This document shows positions 1 through 8,972 of a DNA stretch of 64,000 nucleotides, one piece after another. This stretch comes from Sphingobium lignivorans (lineage in GTDB: Bacteria > Pseudomonadota > Alphaproteobacteria > Sphingomonadales > Sphingomonadaceae). Both the position numbers and the translations under genes were made by a program. The stretch lies in contig NZ_JACHKA010000001.1 of the NCBI RefSeq assembly GCF_014203955.1, positions 744,001 to 808,000 of the forward strand, read 5' to 3'. Numbering within the stretch: the first letter of the stretch is position 1; each line of letters opens with the position of its first letter. Under the pieces are notes generated by a model. It was not told the origin of the DNA, ran no database searches, and saw nothing but the letters and a program-made list of their open reading frames with translations.

Positions 1-1
1 G

Positions 2-739
2 CAGGGCAGCAACTTCCGCGACATCGGTGGCTATGTCACCAGGGACGGGCACATCGTCCGCTGGGGCAAGGCCTTCCGCTCCGGCGCCATGCCCATGCTG
101 ACGAAGGCCGACTACAGCCTTATCGACCAGCTCGGGCTCAACGCCGTGGTGGACCTGCGTTCGCTCGAGGAACGCGAGGTGGCGCCCGATCAGGTGGACG
201 ATCGCACCGGTGCCCTGTTCGTCGCCAATGATTATTCGCTCAAGCCGCTGCTTGCCGCTTACGGAAAGGGCGATGGCGAGAATGCCTATCGCGGCATGGA
301 GAAACTGCTGATCCCACAGCTTCGCTCGCTCTATCGGCTTCTCGCCGCCGATGACGGCGCCGTTCTCTACCACTGCTCGGCGGGGCAGGACCGCACCGGC
401 ATGGCGACGGCGCTGCTCTATGACATGCTTGGCGTCGATCGCGAGACGATCCTCAAGGACTATCATGCCTCGACGGCGCTGCGCCGGCCGCAATGGGAAA
501 TGCCGGACGTCGACCCGGCCGACTATCCCAACAACCCGATCCTGCGTTTCTACATCGACAAGGACGGCAAGAAGCGCACGGTGGCCGAGCCGCTCTACAC
601 GCCGAGCGGCGCCTCGCATCTGGCGCAGTTCTTCACGTATATCGACACGCAATATGGCGGTTCGGAAGCCTTCATGAAGCAGGCGCTGCGTCTGGACGAA
701 AGCGATATCGCCAAGCTGCGCAAGACCATGCTGGACTGA
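2..739 (+). CDS. Tyrosine-protein phosphatase, 5' truncated by window edge
   Basis: The open frame runs in from the left edge, so the N-terminus is missing; the first in-frame ATG at 89 is inside the domain. The visible protein begins QGSNFRDIGGY, the typical opening of the bacterial Y_phosphatase3 family. The catalytic P-loop HCSAGQDRTG has its cysteine codon at 374-376, with the C-x5-R architecture intact. Family members remove phosphate from tyrosine or serine residues or from phosphoinositides; the substrate here cannot be told. The gene is convergent with the histidine kinase gene, with a hairpin between them. Confidence 0.85.
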   Translation, partial: QGSNFRDIGGYVTRDGHIVRWGKAFRSGAMPMLTKADYSLIDQLGLNAVVDLRSLEEREVAPDQVDDRTGALFVANDYSLKPLLAAYGKGDGENAYRGMEKLLIPQLRSLYRLLAADDGAVLYHCSAGQDRTGMATALLYDMLGVDRETILKDYHASTALRRPQWEMPDVDPADYPNNPILRFYIDKDGKKRTVAEPLYTPSGASHLAQFFTYIDTQYGGSEAFMKQALRLDESDIAKLRKTMLD

Positions 740-748
740 GTGATGTAG

Positions 749-780
749 CCGATATGCCGCCCCGAACAGCGGCATATCGG
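749..780 (+). terminator. Hairpin after phosphatase gene
   Basis: A perfect 12-bp inverted repeat (749-760 and 769-780) with an 8-nt loop lies 10 nt after the phosphatase stop codon. There is no clear U-tract. It sits between convergent genes, so it may end transcription from both sides. Confidence 0.5.
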
Positions 781-817
781 CCGGGCTTCTCCGCCGTCGC
801 CGCGTTGCCTCGGCTTG

Positions 818-1906
818 CTAGGCGGTTTCGGATGCCCGGCTGCGTCGGCGGATTTCCATGCAGAAGCAGGCGCCGCCGTTCAGCGGCTCATAGGTCGCCT
901 CACCGCCATGCGCCCGGGCGATGACGCGCACGACCGAGAGGCCGAGGCCGCTGCCTTTCGCGCTGCCGCCCTGCGCCATGTAGCGCCGGAATGGGTCGAA
1001 GGCGTGCCGCGCGAAATCCCCGTGCAGGCCGGGCCCCTGGTCCGCGACGCTGAGACGGACATGCTCTTCCCCGATCCGCAGCGCAACGTCGAGCCGTGCC
1101 GGGAGCGCATGGCGCCGGGCATTGTCCAGGAGGGCAAGGAGCGCCTGGCGGATGCGGGCGGTATCGACTTCGCAGAACCCCCTGTCGAGGCTGGCGGAAA
1201 TGGTGAAGCCGGCTGACTCGAGAGAGGGCTGCATGAGGCGGATGACGGCCTCGATCTCTTCCGACAGCTCCACCGATTGAAACTGCATCTCCATCCGTCC
1301 GCCCTCAAGCAGGCTGACGGTGCGCAGGTCCTCGATCAGCCGCGCCAGCGCATCGACCTGCGCCACGAGCGAGCGGAACAAGGCCTCGTCCGGCTTGAAC
1401 ACCCCGTCGGCGAGCCCCTGCAGGCGGCCGCTCAGGATCGTGACGGGCGTACGCAGTTCGTGCGCGATGGTCGCGTTCCAGCGCAGCAGGGCTTCCGAGG
1501 CGCGCGCCAGCTCATCGGCGAGATGGTTGAAATCCTCGACCAGCATCGTCGCCTCGATCGTGGCGCGATCGCCGGCTTCGGCCCGCGCCGTCAGATCCCG
1601 CGCGACAATGCTGCGCGCGCTCTGCGCCACCGAGACGAGCGGCTTGACCACGCGGCGGGCAAGACGCGTCGCCATCGCTGCGGAAATACCCGCCGCGACG
1701 AAGCACAGGGCCAGGATCACCAGCCATTCGACTCCGCGCGGCAGCCACTGGTCGTTGAGTGGAAACAGGAGGTCGGGCGCGACGCGGATGACGACGCCGT
1801 AGAAGATATAAAGGCCGGCGATCGCGACCATGACGGAGGTCAGCGTGGCGATCACCGTGGAGAGGATGATCTCCCGGCCGAGGCCAGAGGAGGAGCGCTT
1901 TCTCAC
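818..1906 (-). CDS. Sensor histidine kinase (BaeS-like)
   Basis: A 362-residue membrane histidine kinase. Two hydrophobic segments (about residues 15-40 and 60-80) flank a short periplasmic stretch, followed by a HAMP region and a dimerisation helix with H-box IAHELRTPVTIL (phosphorylated His at residue 149). The C-terminal ATPase domain has LLDNARRHA (N box), DQGPG (G1) and GSGLGLSVV (G2). The short sensor loop fits envelope-stress sensors of the BaeS/CpxA type. It overlaps the response regulator gene by 4 nt (regulator first), so the two are translationally coupled. The divergent RND efflux operon is the likely target. Confidence 0.9.
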   Translation of the reverse strand: MRKRSSSGLGREIILSTVIATLTSVMVAIAGLYIFYGVVIRVAPDLLFPLNDQWLPRGVEWLVILALCFVAAGISAAMATRLARRVVKPLVSVAQSARSIVARDLTARAEAGDRATIEATMLVEDFNHLADELARASEALLRWNATIAHELRTPVTILSGRLQGLADGVFKPDEALFRSLVAQVDALARLIEDLRTVSLLEGGRMEMQFQSVELSEEIEAVIRLMQPSLESAGFTISASLDRGFCEVDTARIRQALLALLDNARRHALPARLDVALRIGEEHVRLSVADQGPGLHGDFARHAFDPFRRYMAQGGSAKGSGLGLSVVRVIARAHGGEATYEPLNGGACFCMEIRRRSRASETA

Positions 1907-2643
1907 GACACGTCCGCCAGCCGGAACCCGACGCCCCGGACGTTATTGACGAGCCCCGGCGCGCCTGCTTCCTCGAGCTTGCGGCGCAGCTTGCTCAGAT
2001 GCGTGTCGACAGTGCGGTCGAGCGCCTCACCCCCGGGGAGGCAGGCATCGACCAGCTCGCTGCGCGAGAAGGCCCGGCGGGGTGCACGCGCCATATGGGC
2101 CAGAATGCGGAACTCGGTGAGCGTCAGCGGCAGCGTCACGCGATCTGCATTTTCCTGCGCGACCACGCTCGCGAGATGACTGTCGAGATCGACCTCGACG
2201 GCCCCCACCCGCAATGTCTTGCCATTGCCGCCACCCGAGCGGCGCAGCACCGCCCGGGTGCGCACCGCGACTTCCATGGCATTGAACGGTTTCACCACAT
2301 AATCGTCCGCGCCGATCCGCAGGGCCTGCAGCTTGTCGATATCCTGATCCAGCGCCGTCAGCATGATCACCGGCGTGTCGCCCCGCCGACGCAGTTCCGC
2401 GAGCACGGCCCATCCATCGAGGCGCGGCATCTGCACGTCGAGCATCACGAGATCGGGCTTGAGAGCGAGATGAAGCTCCAGCGCCGAACGCCCGTCGGCT
2501 GCCCGCACCGTGCGGAAACCCTCGCGTTCCAGATAGGCGGCGATGACCTCGGCAATCTCGGGCTCGTCTTCGGCCACCAGGATGAGGGCATTGTCGGTAT
2601 TCATGGTGGGCACGCTCTCCGTTGGCCGTATAATGCGCGACAT
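1903..2643 (-). CDS. OmpR-family response regulator (BaeR-like)
   Basis: A 246-residue regulator with an N-terminal receiver domain (acidic pocket AEDEPE; phosphoacceptor Asp69 in VMLDVQMPRLDGW; conserved Lys in YVVKPF) and a C-terminal winged helix ending VRGVGFRL. The assigned start gives about 13 residues before the domain; an ATG at 2602-2604 (MNTDNALILVAEDE) is an equally good start. It lies head to head with the RND adaptor gene, and two TCTCCACA repeats between them resemble the core of the BaeR box, suggesting direct control of the efflux operon. Confidence 0.9.
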   Translation of the reverse strand: MSRIIRPTESVPTMNTDNALILVAEDEPEIAEVIAAYLEREGFRTVRAADGRSALELHLALKPDLVMLDVQMPRLDGWAVLAELRRRGDTPVIMLTALDQDIDKLQALRIGADDYVVKPFNAMEVAVRTRAVLRRSGGGNGKTLRVGAVEVDLDSHLASVVAQENADRVTLPLTLTEFRILAHMARAPRRAFSRSELVDACLPGGEALDRTVDTHLSKLRRKLEEAGAPGLVNNVRGVGFRLADVS

Positions 2644-2662
2644 ACAGCCTGCGCGCTATGCA

Positions 2663-2681
2663 TCTCCACACTCTCTCCACA
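2663..2681 (+). promoter_or_regulatory. Tandem TCTCCACA repeat, candidate BaeR-type box
   Basis: TCTCCACA occurs at 2663-2670 and again at 2674-2681, an 11-nt period that places both copies on one face of the helix. TCTCCA is the core of the enterobacterial BaeR box. The repeats lie between the response regulator gene and the efflux operon. A further near-repeat, TTGTTTCGACAA/TTGTTCGACAA, follows at 2682-2704. Functional assignment is inference. Confidence 0.4.
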
Positions 2682-2747
2682 TTGTTTCGACAATTGTTCG
2701 ACAAGGCGAGTGCAAGGCCGCAGCGACACGAAAGCCAGAGCAAAGCG

Positions 2748-3896
2748 ATGATGATACCCTCCCGCCCCGGGCGTTGCCACGCCCTGTTCGTCATGGCCTC
2801 TGCGCTGACGCTGTCCGCCTGCTCCGGAGACGCGCCGCCCCCTGCGCCTCCGCCGCCAGACGTGTCCGTCGTGCGGGTCTCCCCCACGCAGATGGCCGTG
2901 GCGGACGAACTGCCGGGCCGGGTCGTGGCGTTCCGCGTGGCCGAAATCCGGCCCCAGGTGAACGGCGTGATCCAGCGCCGGCTGTTCGAGCAGGGGACGG
3001 AAGTGCGGGCCGGGCAGCCCCTGTTCCAGATCAATCCCGCGCCTTTCCGTGCCGATGCCAACAGCGCCGCCGCCGCCGTGCAGCGCGCGCAGGCGGCGCT
3101 CGCGCGCGCCAGCCTGCAGGAAAAGCGCCTCGCCCCGCTGGTGAAGGCCGACGCGGTGAGCGGGCAGGATTATGACGATGCCGTGGCCACCCGCGACCAG
3201 GCTGCCGCCGATCTCGCGGCGAGCCGGGCGGATCTGGCGCGCAGGCAGGTCGATCTCGGCTTCGCCACGGTGCGCTCGCCGATCAGCGGGCGGATCGACC
3301 AGGCGGTGTTCACCGAGGGCGCCCTTGCCAGCATGACCAGCGAGCAGCCGCTCGCCACCGTTCAACAGATTGACCGCGTCTATGTGGACGTGCGTCAGCC
3401 GGCCGCCCGCCTCGAAATGCTGCGCGAGGCGGCGCGTGCCGGTACTGCCGCCAAGGGCGCGCCAGTGGAAATCGTCTCCAGCGACGGACGCGCGCTGCCG
3501 GTCAAGGGCCGGCTGCTCTTCTCCGGCATCAGCGTGGACCCGAGCACTGGCGAAGTGATCGCCCGCGTCGAGGTGCCCAATGCCGACCGCGCGCTGCTGC
3601 CCGGCATGTTCGTGCGTGCCCGCCTGCCGCGCCTCGCCATTCCCGACGCCCTGACCGTGCCCGAACAGGCCGTGCAGCGCGACCCGACCGGAAAGGCGAG
3701 CGTCAGCGTCGTGGGCAAGGACGGCAAGGTCGCGCCCCGGCCGATCCAGACCGGCGACACGCGCGACGGCAAGATCATCGTGACCGGCGGCCTCAAGGCC
3801 GGCGAGACGATCATCGTCGAGGGGCAGGACCGCGTCCAGCCCGGCATGGTCGTGAAGCCGCAGCCCTGGCGCGGCGCCGCGCCGGCGCAGCGCTGA
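2748..3896 (+). CDS. RND efflux periplasmic adaptor (membrane fusion lipoprotein)
   Basis: A 382-residue AcrA/MexA-family adaptor that links the inner-membrane pump to the outer-membrane channel. Translation from ATG 2748 gives a lipoprotein signal peptide with lipobox LSAC (Cys about residue 25) and then a proline-rich linker. The barrel-sandwich and hairpin domains follow (RPQVNGVIQRRLFEQGTEVRAGQPLFQI; a coiled-coil with AQAALARA), and then the beta-barrel (GMFVRARLP). An in-frame ATG at 2658 would put 30 non-family residues before the signal peptide and was not used. First gene of a three-gene efflux operon. Confidence 0.93.
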   Translation: MMIPSRPGRCHALFVMASALTLSACSGDAPPPAPPPPDVSVVRVSPTQMAVADELPGRVVAFRVAEIRPQVNGVIQRRLFEQGTEVRAGQPLFQINPAPFRADANSAAAAVQRAQAALARASLQEKRLAPLVKADAVSGQDYDDAVATRDQAAADLAASRADLARRQVDLGFATVRSPISGRIDQAVFTEGALASMTSEQPLATVQQIDRVYVDVRQPAARLEMLREAARAGTAAKGAPVEIVSSDGRALPVKGRLLFSGISVDPSTGEVIARVEVPNADRALLPGMFVRARLPRLAIPDALTVPEQAVQRDPTGKASVSVVGKDGKVAPRPIQTGDTRDGKIIVTGGLKAGETIIVEGQDRVQPGMVVKPQPWRGAAPAQR

Positions 3897-3905
3897 GCCG
3901 CGCCG

Positions 3906-6900
3906 ATGCCCCGTTTCTTCATCGACCGGCCCGTCTTCGCCTGGGTCATCGCGATCGTCATCGTGCTGATCGGCGTGATCTCGATCCCGCAATTGCCGAT
4001 CGAGCGCTATCCGAGCATCGCGCCGCCGAGCATCCAGATCACCGCGACCTATCCGGGCGCCACACCGCAGACGATGAACGACAGCGTCGTCAGCCTGATC
4101 GAGCGCGAGCTTTCGAGCGTCAAGAAGCTGCTCTATTTCGAGAGCTCGGTTGATACGTCGGGACAGGCGACGATCACCGCGACCTTCCAGCCGGGCACCG
4201 ATCCGGAGCTGGCGCAGGTCGACGTGCAGAACCGCCTGAAGACCGCCGAGCCGCGCCTGCCGCAAGTGGTGCGCCAGCTCGGCATCGTGGTCGAGGCGGC
4301 CAATCCGAACTTCCTCCAGCTCGTCAACATCGAGTCCAAGAATGGCGATCTCGATGCGACCGCGCTGACCGATTATGCCGCGCGTTACGTGGTCGAGGAC
4401 CTCAAGCGCGTGAACGGCGTGGGCCGGGTGCAGCTGTTCGGCTCCGAGCGGGCCATGCGCATCTGGGTGGACCCGGCCAGGCTTGCCGCCGTCAACCTCG
4501 CCATGAACGATGTGACGCAGGCGATCGGATCGCAGAACGCGCTCATCGCGCCGGGCGCGCTCGGCAGCGAGCCGACCGCGAGCGGCCAGCGCGTGACCGT
4601 GCCGCTGCTCATCGACGGGCAGCTCCAGACGCCCGAACAGTTCCAGCAGATCGTGCTGCGCGCCAATCCTGACGGATCGAGCGTCAAGCTCGGCGACGTG
4701 GCGCGCGTCGAGCTCGGCTCGCAGGCCTTCTGGTTCAAGACCCGCTCCAACGGCAAGCCGGTGGCGCTCGTCGCGGTGCAGCTCGCACCCGGCGCGAATG
4801 CGGTCGCCACCTCCGCCGCCGTCAGCGAGCGGATGGCGGAACTCGCCAAGGCGATGCCGCAGAACATCACCTATCGCATCCCGTTCGACACCGCGCCTTA
4901 TGTGCGGATCTCGATCGAGAAGGTGGTGACCACGCTGATCGAGGCGATGGTGCTCGTCTTCCTCGTGATGTTCCTCTTCCTCCAGAAGTTCCGCTACACG
5001 CTGATCCCTGCGATCGTCGCGCCGATCGCGCTGCTCGGCACTTTCTCGATCATGCTGATCGCGGGCTTTTCCATCAACGTGCTGACCATGTTCGGCATGG
5101 TGCTGGCGATCGGCATCATCGTCGACGACGCCATCGTGGTCGTCGAGAATGTCGAGCGCATCATGGCCGAGGAAGGTCTGTCGCCGCTCGAAGCGACGCG
5201 CAAGGCAATGACCGAGATCACCGGCGCGATCATCGGCATCACGCTGGTGCTGACCGCCGTGTTCATCCCGATGGCCTTCTCCTCGGGCTCGGTGGGGGCG
5301 ATCTATCGCCAGTTCACCATCTCGATGGCAGTTTCCATCCTATTCTCCGCCTTCCTCGCGCTCACGCTGACCCCGGCCCTTTGCGCGACTCTGCTCAAGC
5401 CGGTGCATGGCCATGAGGAAAAGCGCGGCTTCTTCGGCTGGTTCGACCGCAAGTTCGACGCGATGGCCAATGGCTACCAGAGCTGGGTGGCGAAACTGCT
5501 CAAGCGGACCGGCCGGATGATGGCGGCGTTCGCCGTGGTGATCGTGCTGCTCGGCGTGGGCTTCATGAGCGTGCCGTCCGCCTTCCTGCCCGAAGAGGAC
5601 CAGGGCTATTATCTGACCCTGTTCCAGCTGCCGCCCGACTCCACCGCGGAGCGGACGCTGGAAGCGATCAATGTGCTGGAGAAGCACAGCGTCGGCCGCA
5701 AGGGCGTGGCGGATATCGAGGCTGTGCAGGGCTGGGGCTTTTCCGGCGCGGGCTCGAATGTGGGCATCGCCTTCACGATCCTCAGTCCCTGGGGTGAACG
5801 CGAGGGCGCCACGGCTGCCGGCGAGGTTGCCGCCGCCAATCAGGCGACATCCGTGGTGCGCGAAGGCATGATCATGAGCGTGATGCCGCCGTCCATCGAC
5901 GGGCTCGGCACGACCAGCGGCTTCTCGCTGCGTCTCGAGGATCGCGCCGGGCATGGCAATGCGGCGCTGATGGCGGCGCAGTTCCAGCTGCTCGGCATGG
6001 CCGCGAAGAGCCCGGCGCTGGTCGGCGTCTATCCCGAAGGCCTGCCGCCCGGCAGCGCCATCAAGCTGGAGATCGACCGGCAGAAGGCGCAGGCCTTGGG
6101 CGTTCCCTTCGAATCCATCGCCGCCACGCTCGGCACGGCCATGGGCTCGACCTATGTGAACGACTTCCCCAGCAATGGCCGCATGCAGCAGGTGATCGTG
6201 CAGGCCGAAGCCTCCGCGCGCATGCATCTGGAAGACGTGCTCAAGCTCTATGTGCGCAATAGCGCCGGCCAGCCGGTGCCGCTCGCCGAAGTGGTGACGC
6301 CCAAATGGGAGCAGAGCCCGCTGCAGCTCGTGCGCTACAATGGCTATCCGGCGATGCGCATCTCCGGCGCGGCTGCGCCCGGCCATTCGAGCGGCGAGGC
6401 AATGGCCGAGATGGAGCGGCTTGCAGCCCAATTGCCGCCCGGCTTCGCGGTCGAATGGAGCGGGCAGTCGCTGCAGGAGATCCTGGCGGGCGACGAGGCG
6501 CTGGTGCTGATGGCGCTTTCCATGCTGGTGGTGTTCCTGGTGCTTGCCGCGCTTTATGAGAGCTGGGCGATCCCGCTCTCCGTGATGCTGGTGGTGCCGC
6601 TCGGCCTCATCGGCGCGGTGGCGGCGGTGCTGCTGCGCGGCTTCCCCAACGACGTGTTCTTCAAGGTCGGCCTCATCACGCTGATCGGCCTCTCTGCGAA
6701 GAACGCGATCCTGATCGTCGAGTTCGCCAAGAGCGCGCGGGAGCAGGGCATGTCGACGATCGACGCGACGATCCACGCCGCGCGGCTGCGCCTGCGTCCG
6801 ATCCTGATGACCAGCCTTGCCTTCACGCTCGGCGTGGTCCCGCTGATGATTGCGGGCGGCGCCAGCAAGGAGACGCAGCAGGCGATCGGCACCGGCGTGT

Positions 6901-7040
6901 TCGGCGGCATGATCAGCGCGACGGCGCTCGCGATCTTCTTCGTGCCCGTCTTCTTCGTCGTCGTGCTCGGGCTCGTCGAGCGGTTGCGGCGGCGGCGCGG
7001 CAAGGCCGGCCCGGCTGCCGAACAGACGGTGGAGGGATGA
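3906..7040 (+). CDS. RND multidrug efflux pump, HAE-1 family (AcrB/MexB-like)
   Basis: A full-length 1044-residue proton-driven inner-membrane pump. It begins MPRFFIDRPVFAWVIAI, the standard HAE-1 start, has two large periplasmic porter halves and 12 membrane helices. The TM4 proton-relay motif GIIVDDAIVVVENVER carries the paired aspartates, and the TM10 lysine lies in LSAKNAILIVEFA. The gene follows the adaptor by 9 nt and overlaps the channel gene by 4 nt. Substrate range cannot be read from sequence; hydrophobic drugs or aromatic compounds are typical. Confidence 0.95.
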   Translation: MPRFFIDRPVFAWVIAIVIVLIGVISIPQLPIERYPSIAPPSIQITATYPGATPQTMNDSVVSLIERELSSVKKLLYFESSVDTSGQATITATFQPGTDPELAQVDVQNRLKTAEPRLPQVVRQLGIVVEAANPNFLQLVNIESKNGDLDATALTDYAARYVVEDLKRVNGVGRVQLFGSERAMRIWVDPARLAAVNLAMNDVTQAIGSQNALIAPGALGSEPTASGQRVTVPLLIDGQLQTPEQFQQIVLRANPDGSSVKLGDVARVELGSQAFWFKTRSNGKPVALVAVQLAPGANAVATSAAVSERMAELAKAMPQNITYRIPFDTAPYVRISIEKVVTTLIEAMVLVFLVMFLFLQKFRYTLIPAIVAPIALLGTFSIMLIAGFSINVLTMFGMVLAIGIIVDDAIVVVENVERIMAEEGLSPLEATRKAMTEITGAIIGITLVLTAVFIPMAFSSGSVGAIYRQFTISMAVSILFSAFLALTLTPALCATLLKPVHGHEEKRGFFGWFDRKFDAMANGYQSWVAKLLKRTGRMMAAFAVVIVLLGVGFMSVPSAFLPEEDQGYYLTLFQLPPDSTAERTLEAINVLEKHSVGRKGVADIEAVQGWGFSGAGSNVGIAFTILSPWGEREGATAAGEVAAANQATSVVREGMIMSVMPPSIDGLGTTSGFSLRLEDRAGHGNAALMAAQFQLLGMAAKSPALVGVYPEGLPPGSAIKLEIDRQKAQALGVPFESIAATLGTAMGSTYVNDFPSNGRMQQVIVQAEASARMHLEDVLKLYVRNSAGQPVPLAEVVTPKWEQSPLQLVRYNGYPAMRISGAAAPGHSSGEAMAEMERLAAQLPPGFAVEWSGQSLQEILAGDEALVLMALSMLVVFLVLAALYESWAIPLSVMLVVPLGLIGAVAAVLLRGFPNDVFFKVGLITLIGLSAKNAILIVEFAKSAREQGMSTIDATIHAARLRLRPILMTSLAFTLGVVPLMIAGGASKETQQAIGTGVFGGMISATALAIFFVPVFFVVVLGLVERLRRRRGKAGPAAEQTVEG

Positions 7041-8473
7041 CCATGCGCAAGCTTTCGCTGATCGCCCTGCTCCTGACGGGCGCCTGCTCGATGAACCCGA
7101 AGCTGGAAGTGCCGGCGGCGCCCGTGGCGCAGACCTATCCGGATGCGCAGGCGGCGGAAGCGGCGAGCGCGGCAGGCATCGACTGGCCCAGCATGTTCGG
7201 CGATCCGCGCCTGCAGCGGATCATCGCGCTGGCGCTGGAGAATAATCGCGACCTGCGCATCGCGGCGCTCAACGTCGAGGCGGCGCGCTCCCAGTTCCGC
7301 GTGGCGCGCGGCGCGCAATTGCCGCAAGTCGATGCGACCGGGAGCTATACCCGCCAACGCGTTCCGACTGCCGCCGCGACGGCCGGCATTGGCGGCGTTC
7401 CGGGCAATGGCGACACGCCGAGCGGCTTCGAGTTCGAGCAATATACGGCGAGCGCCGCGCTCACGAGCTTCGAGATCGATCTGTTCGGCCGGCTGCGCTC
7501 GCAGAGCCAGGCGGCATTCGAGCGCTATCTCGCGTCCGACGAGGGGCGGCGGGCTGCCCGCATCGCGCTGATCGGATCGGTGGTCGACGCCTATCTGGAG
7601 GAGCGGCTGGCGCAGGAGCAGCTTGCGCTCACCGAGCGGATGCTGGCGGACTGGACAGCTTCGCTCGACATCACGCAAAAACGCCATGCGGCGCGGCAGG
7701 CGAGCGGGATGGATCTGGCGCAGGCCGAGGGGCAAGTGCGTCAGGCGGAGGCCGATCAGGCGATGCGGACGCGCGCGCTCTCCCAGGCGCGCAATGCGCT
7801 GCAACTGCTCGTGGGCGGGCCGCTGCCCGATGACCTGCCCGCGCCGATGAGTCTCATGGACCAGCCGGTCCGCACGCAATTGCCCGCCGGCCTGCCGTCC
7901 GACCTTTTGCGCAACCGGCCCGACATCCGCCAGGCGGAGCATACGCTGATCGCCGCGAATGCCGATGTCGGCGCGGCGCGGGCGGCCTTCTTCCCGCGCC
8001 TTTCGCTGACCGCGATGTTCGGCTTCACCAGCCTGGCGTTCGACGGGCTGTTCGACAACGACAACCGCAACTGGTCCTTCTCCCCGCAAGTGACGCAGCC
8101 GATCTTCCGGGGCGGCAGCCTGCGCGGCGAGTTGCGACTGGCGGAAGTGCGCAAGTCGATCGCGGTTGCCGAATATGAGCGTGCCATCCAGGCCGCCTTC
8201 CGCGAGGTGGCCGACGGGCTTGCCGGTCGCGCCACCTTCGCCACCCAGTCGGAGGCGCAGCGCAAGGCAACGCAGGCCGCGGCGCGGCGCGTGGAGCTCT
8301 CGACGCTGCGCTATCGCGCCGGGCTCGACAGCCGCCTCGAACTGCTCGATGCCCAGCGCAGCGACTATGCCGCGCAGCAGGCGCTGCTCGACCTGCGGCG
8401 GCAGGAACTTTCCAGCGCGGCGGGCCTGTATCGCGCGCTCGGGGGCGGGGACGAAGAGCCTGACGGGAACTGA
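7037..8473 (+). CDS. Outer-membrane efflux channel lipoprotein (OprM/NodT family)
   Basis: A 478-residue TolC-superfamily channel. The N-terminus is a lipoprotein signal (LLLTGAC, Cys about residue 18), followed by two repeats of the coiled-coil/beta-barrel unit. Family signatures include WPSMFGDPRLQRIIALALENNRDLRIAALNVEAAR-type sequence and LRNRPDIRQAEHTLIAANADVGAARAAFFP-type sequence. The ATGA overlap with the pump gene shows coupling. It completes the tripartite efflux system. Confidence 0.94.
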   Translation: MTMRKLSLIALLLTGACSMNPKLEVPAAPVAQTYPDAQAAEAASAAGIDWPSMFGDPRLQRIIALALENNRDLRIAALNVEAARSQFRVARGAQLPQVDATGSYTRQRVPTAAATAGIGGVPGNGDTPSGFEFEQYTASAALTSFEIDLFGRLRSQSQAAFERYLASDEGRRAARIALIGSVVDAYLEERLAQEQLALTERMLADWTASLDITQKRHAARQASGMDLAQAEGQVRQAEADQAMRTRALSQARNALQLLVGGPLPDDLPAPMSLMDQPVRTQLPAGLPSDLLRNRPDIRQAEHTLIAANADVGAARAAFFPRLSLTAMFGFTSLAFDGLFDNDNRNWSFSPQVTQPIFRGGSLRGELRLAEVRKSIAVAEYERAIQAAFREVADGLAGRATFATQSEAQRKATQAAARRVELSTLRYRAGLDSRLELLDAQRSDYAAQQALLDLRRQELSSAAGLYRALGGGDEEPDGN

Positions 8474-8509
8474 CCGGCCGGGCGGGATCGTCCGGGCCGA
8501 CGCCCGCGA

Positions 8510-8872
8510 TCAGATCTTCGGCGACAGACCCTTCACGGCGGAGGCGATCAGAAGGCCGGACGAATTGACGAATTTGGGGATGGGCCCGCGTTGGGGGGTC
8601 GTGTCTCCGCCGAAATCGATCTCCACCTCGTCGACATAACACCAGCCCCAGCCTTCGGGCGGATCATAGCCCTCGATGATCGGATGGCCCGTCGCGTGGA
8701 AATGCGCGGTCGCGTGGCGATTGGGGGAATCGTCGCAGCAGCCGACATGGCCGCAGGCACGGCACAGGCGCAGATGCACCCACCAGCTGCCGCTGGCGAG
8801 GCACTCGGCACAGCCGAGGCTCTGTGGCGTGACGTCGTTGACGGTGGCGGCATGATCGCAACCTTCGGCCAT
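8510..8872 (-). CDS. UBP-type zinc finger protein
   Basis: A 120-residue protein consisting essentially of one ZnF-UBP domain: CDHAATV near the N-terminus, CAECLASGSWWVHLRLCRACGHVGCCDDS and HATAHFHATGHPII, giving the usual Cys/His ligand set. In eukaryotes this fold binds ubiquitin C-termini; free-standing bacterial copies are common in Proteobacteria and have no settled role. A strong ribosome binding site (AAGGAG) precedes ATG 8872. It is divergent from the flavoprotein gene that follows. Confidence 0.85.
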   Translation of the reverse strand: MAEGCDHAATVNDVTPQSLGCAECLASGSWWVHLRLCRACGHVGCCDDSPNRHATAHFHATGHPIIEGYDPPEGWGWCYVDEVEIDFGGDTTPQRGPIPKFVNSSGLLIASAVKGLSPKI

Positions 8873-8972
8873 GCTTTACTCCTTCGCGCTGTCCTCATCC
8901 TGACTTACCATGGCCTCATCGCGTCGCGAACGATTCGATCCGCTGCCGAGCGAGTGCCTGAATGCGCGTACA

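Noticed and set aside
5340..6776. Long antisense open frames within the RND pump gene and other GC-rich genes
   Set aside because: They are typical shadow frames of GC-rich coding sequence, rich in Arg, His and Ala, without recognisable domains or start signals.
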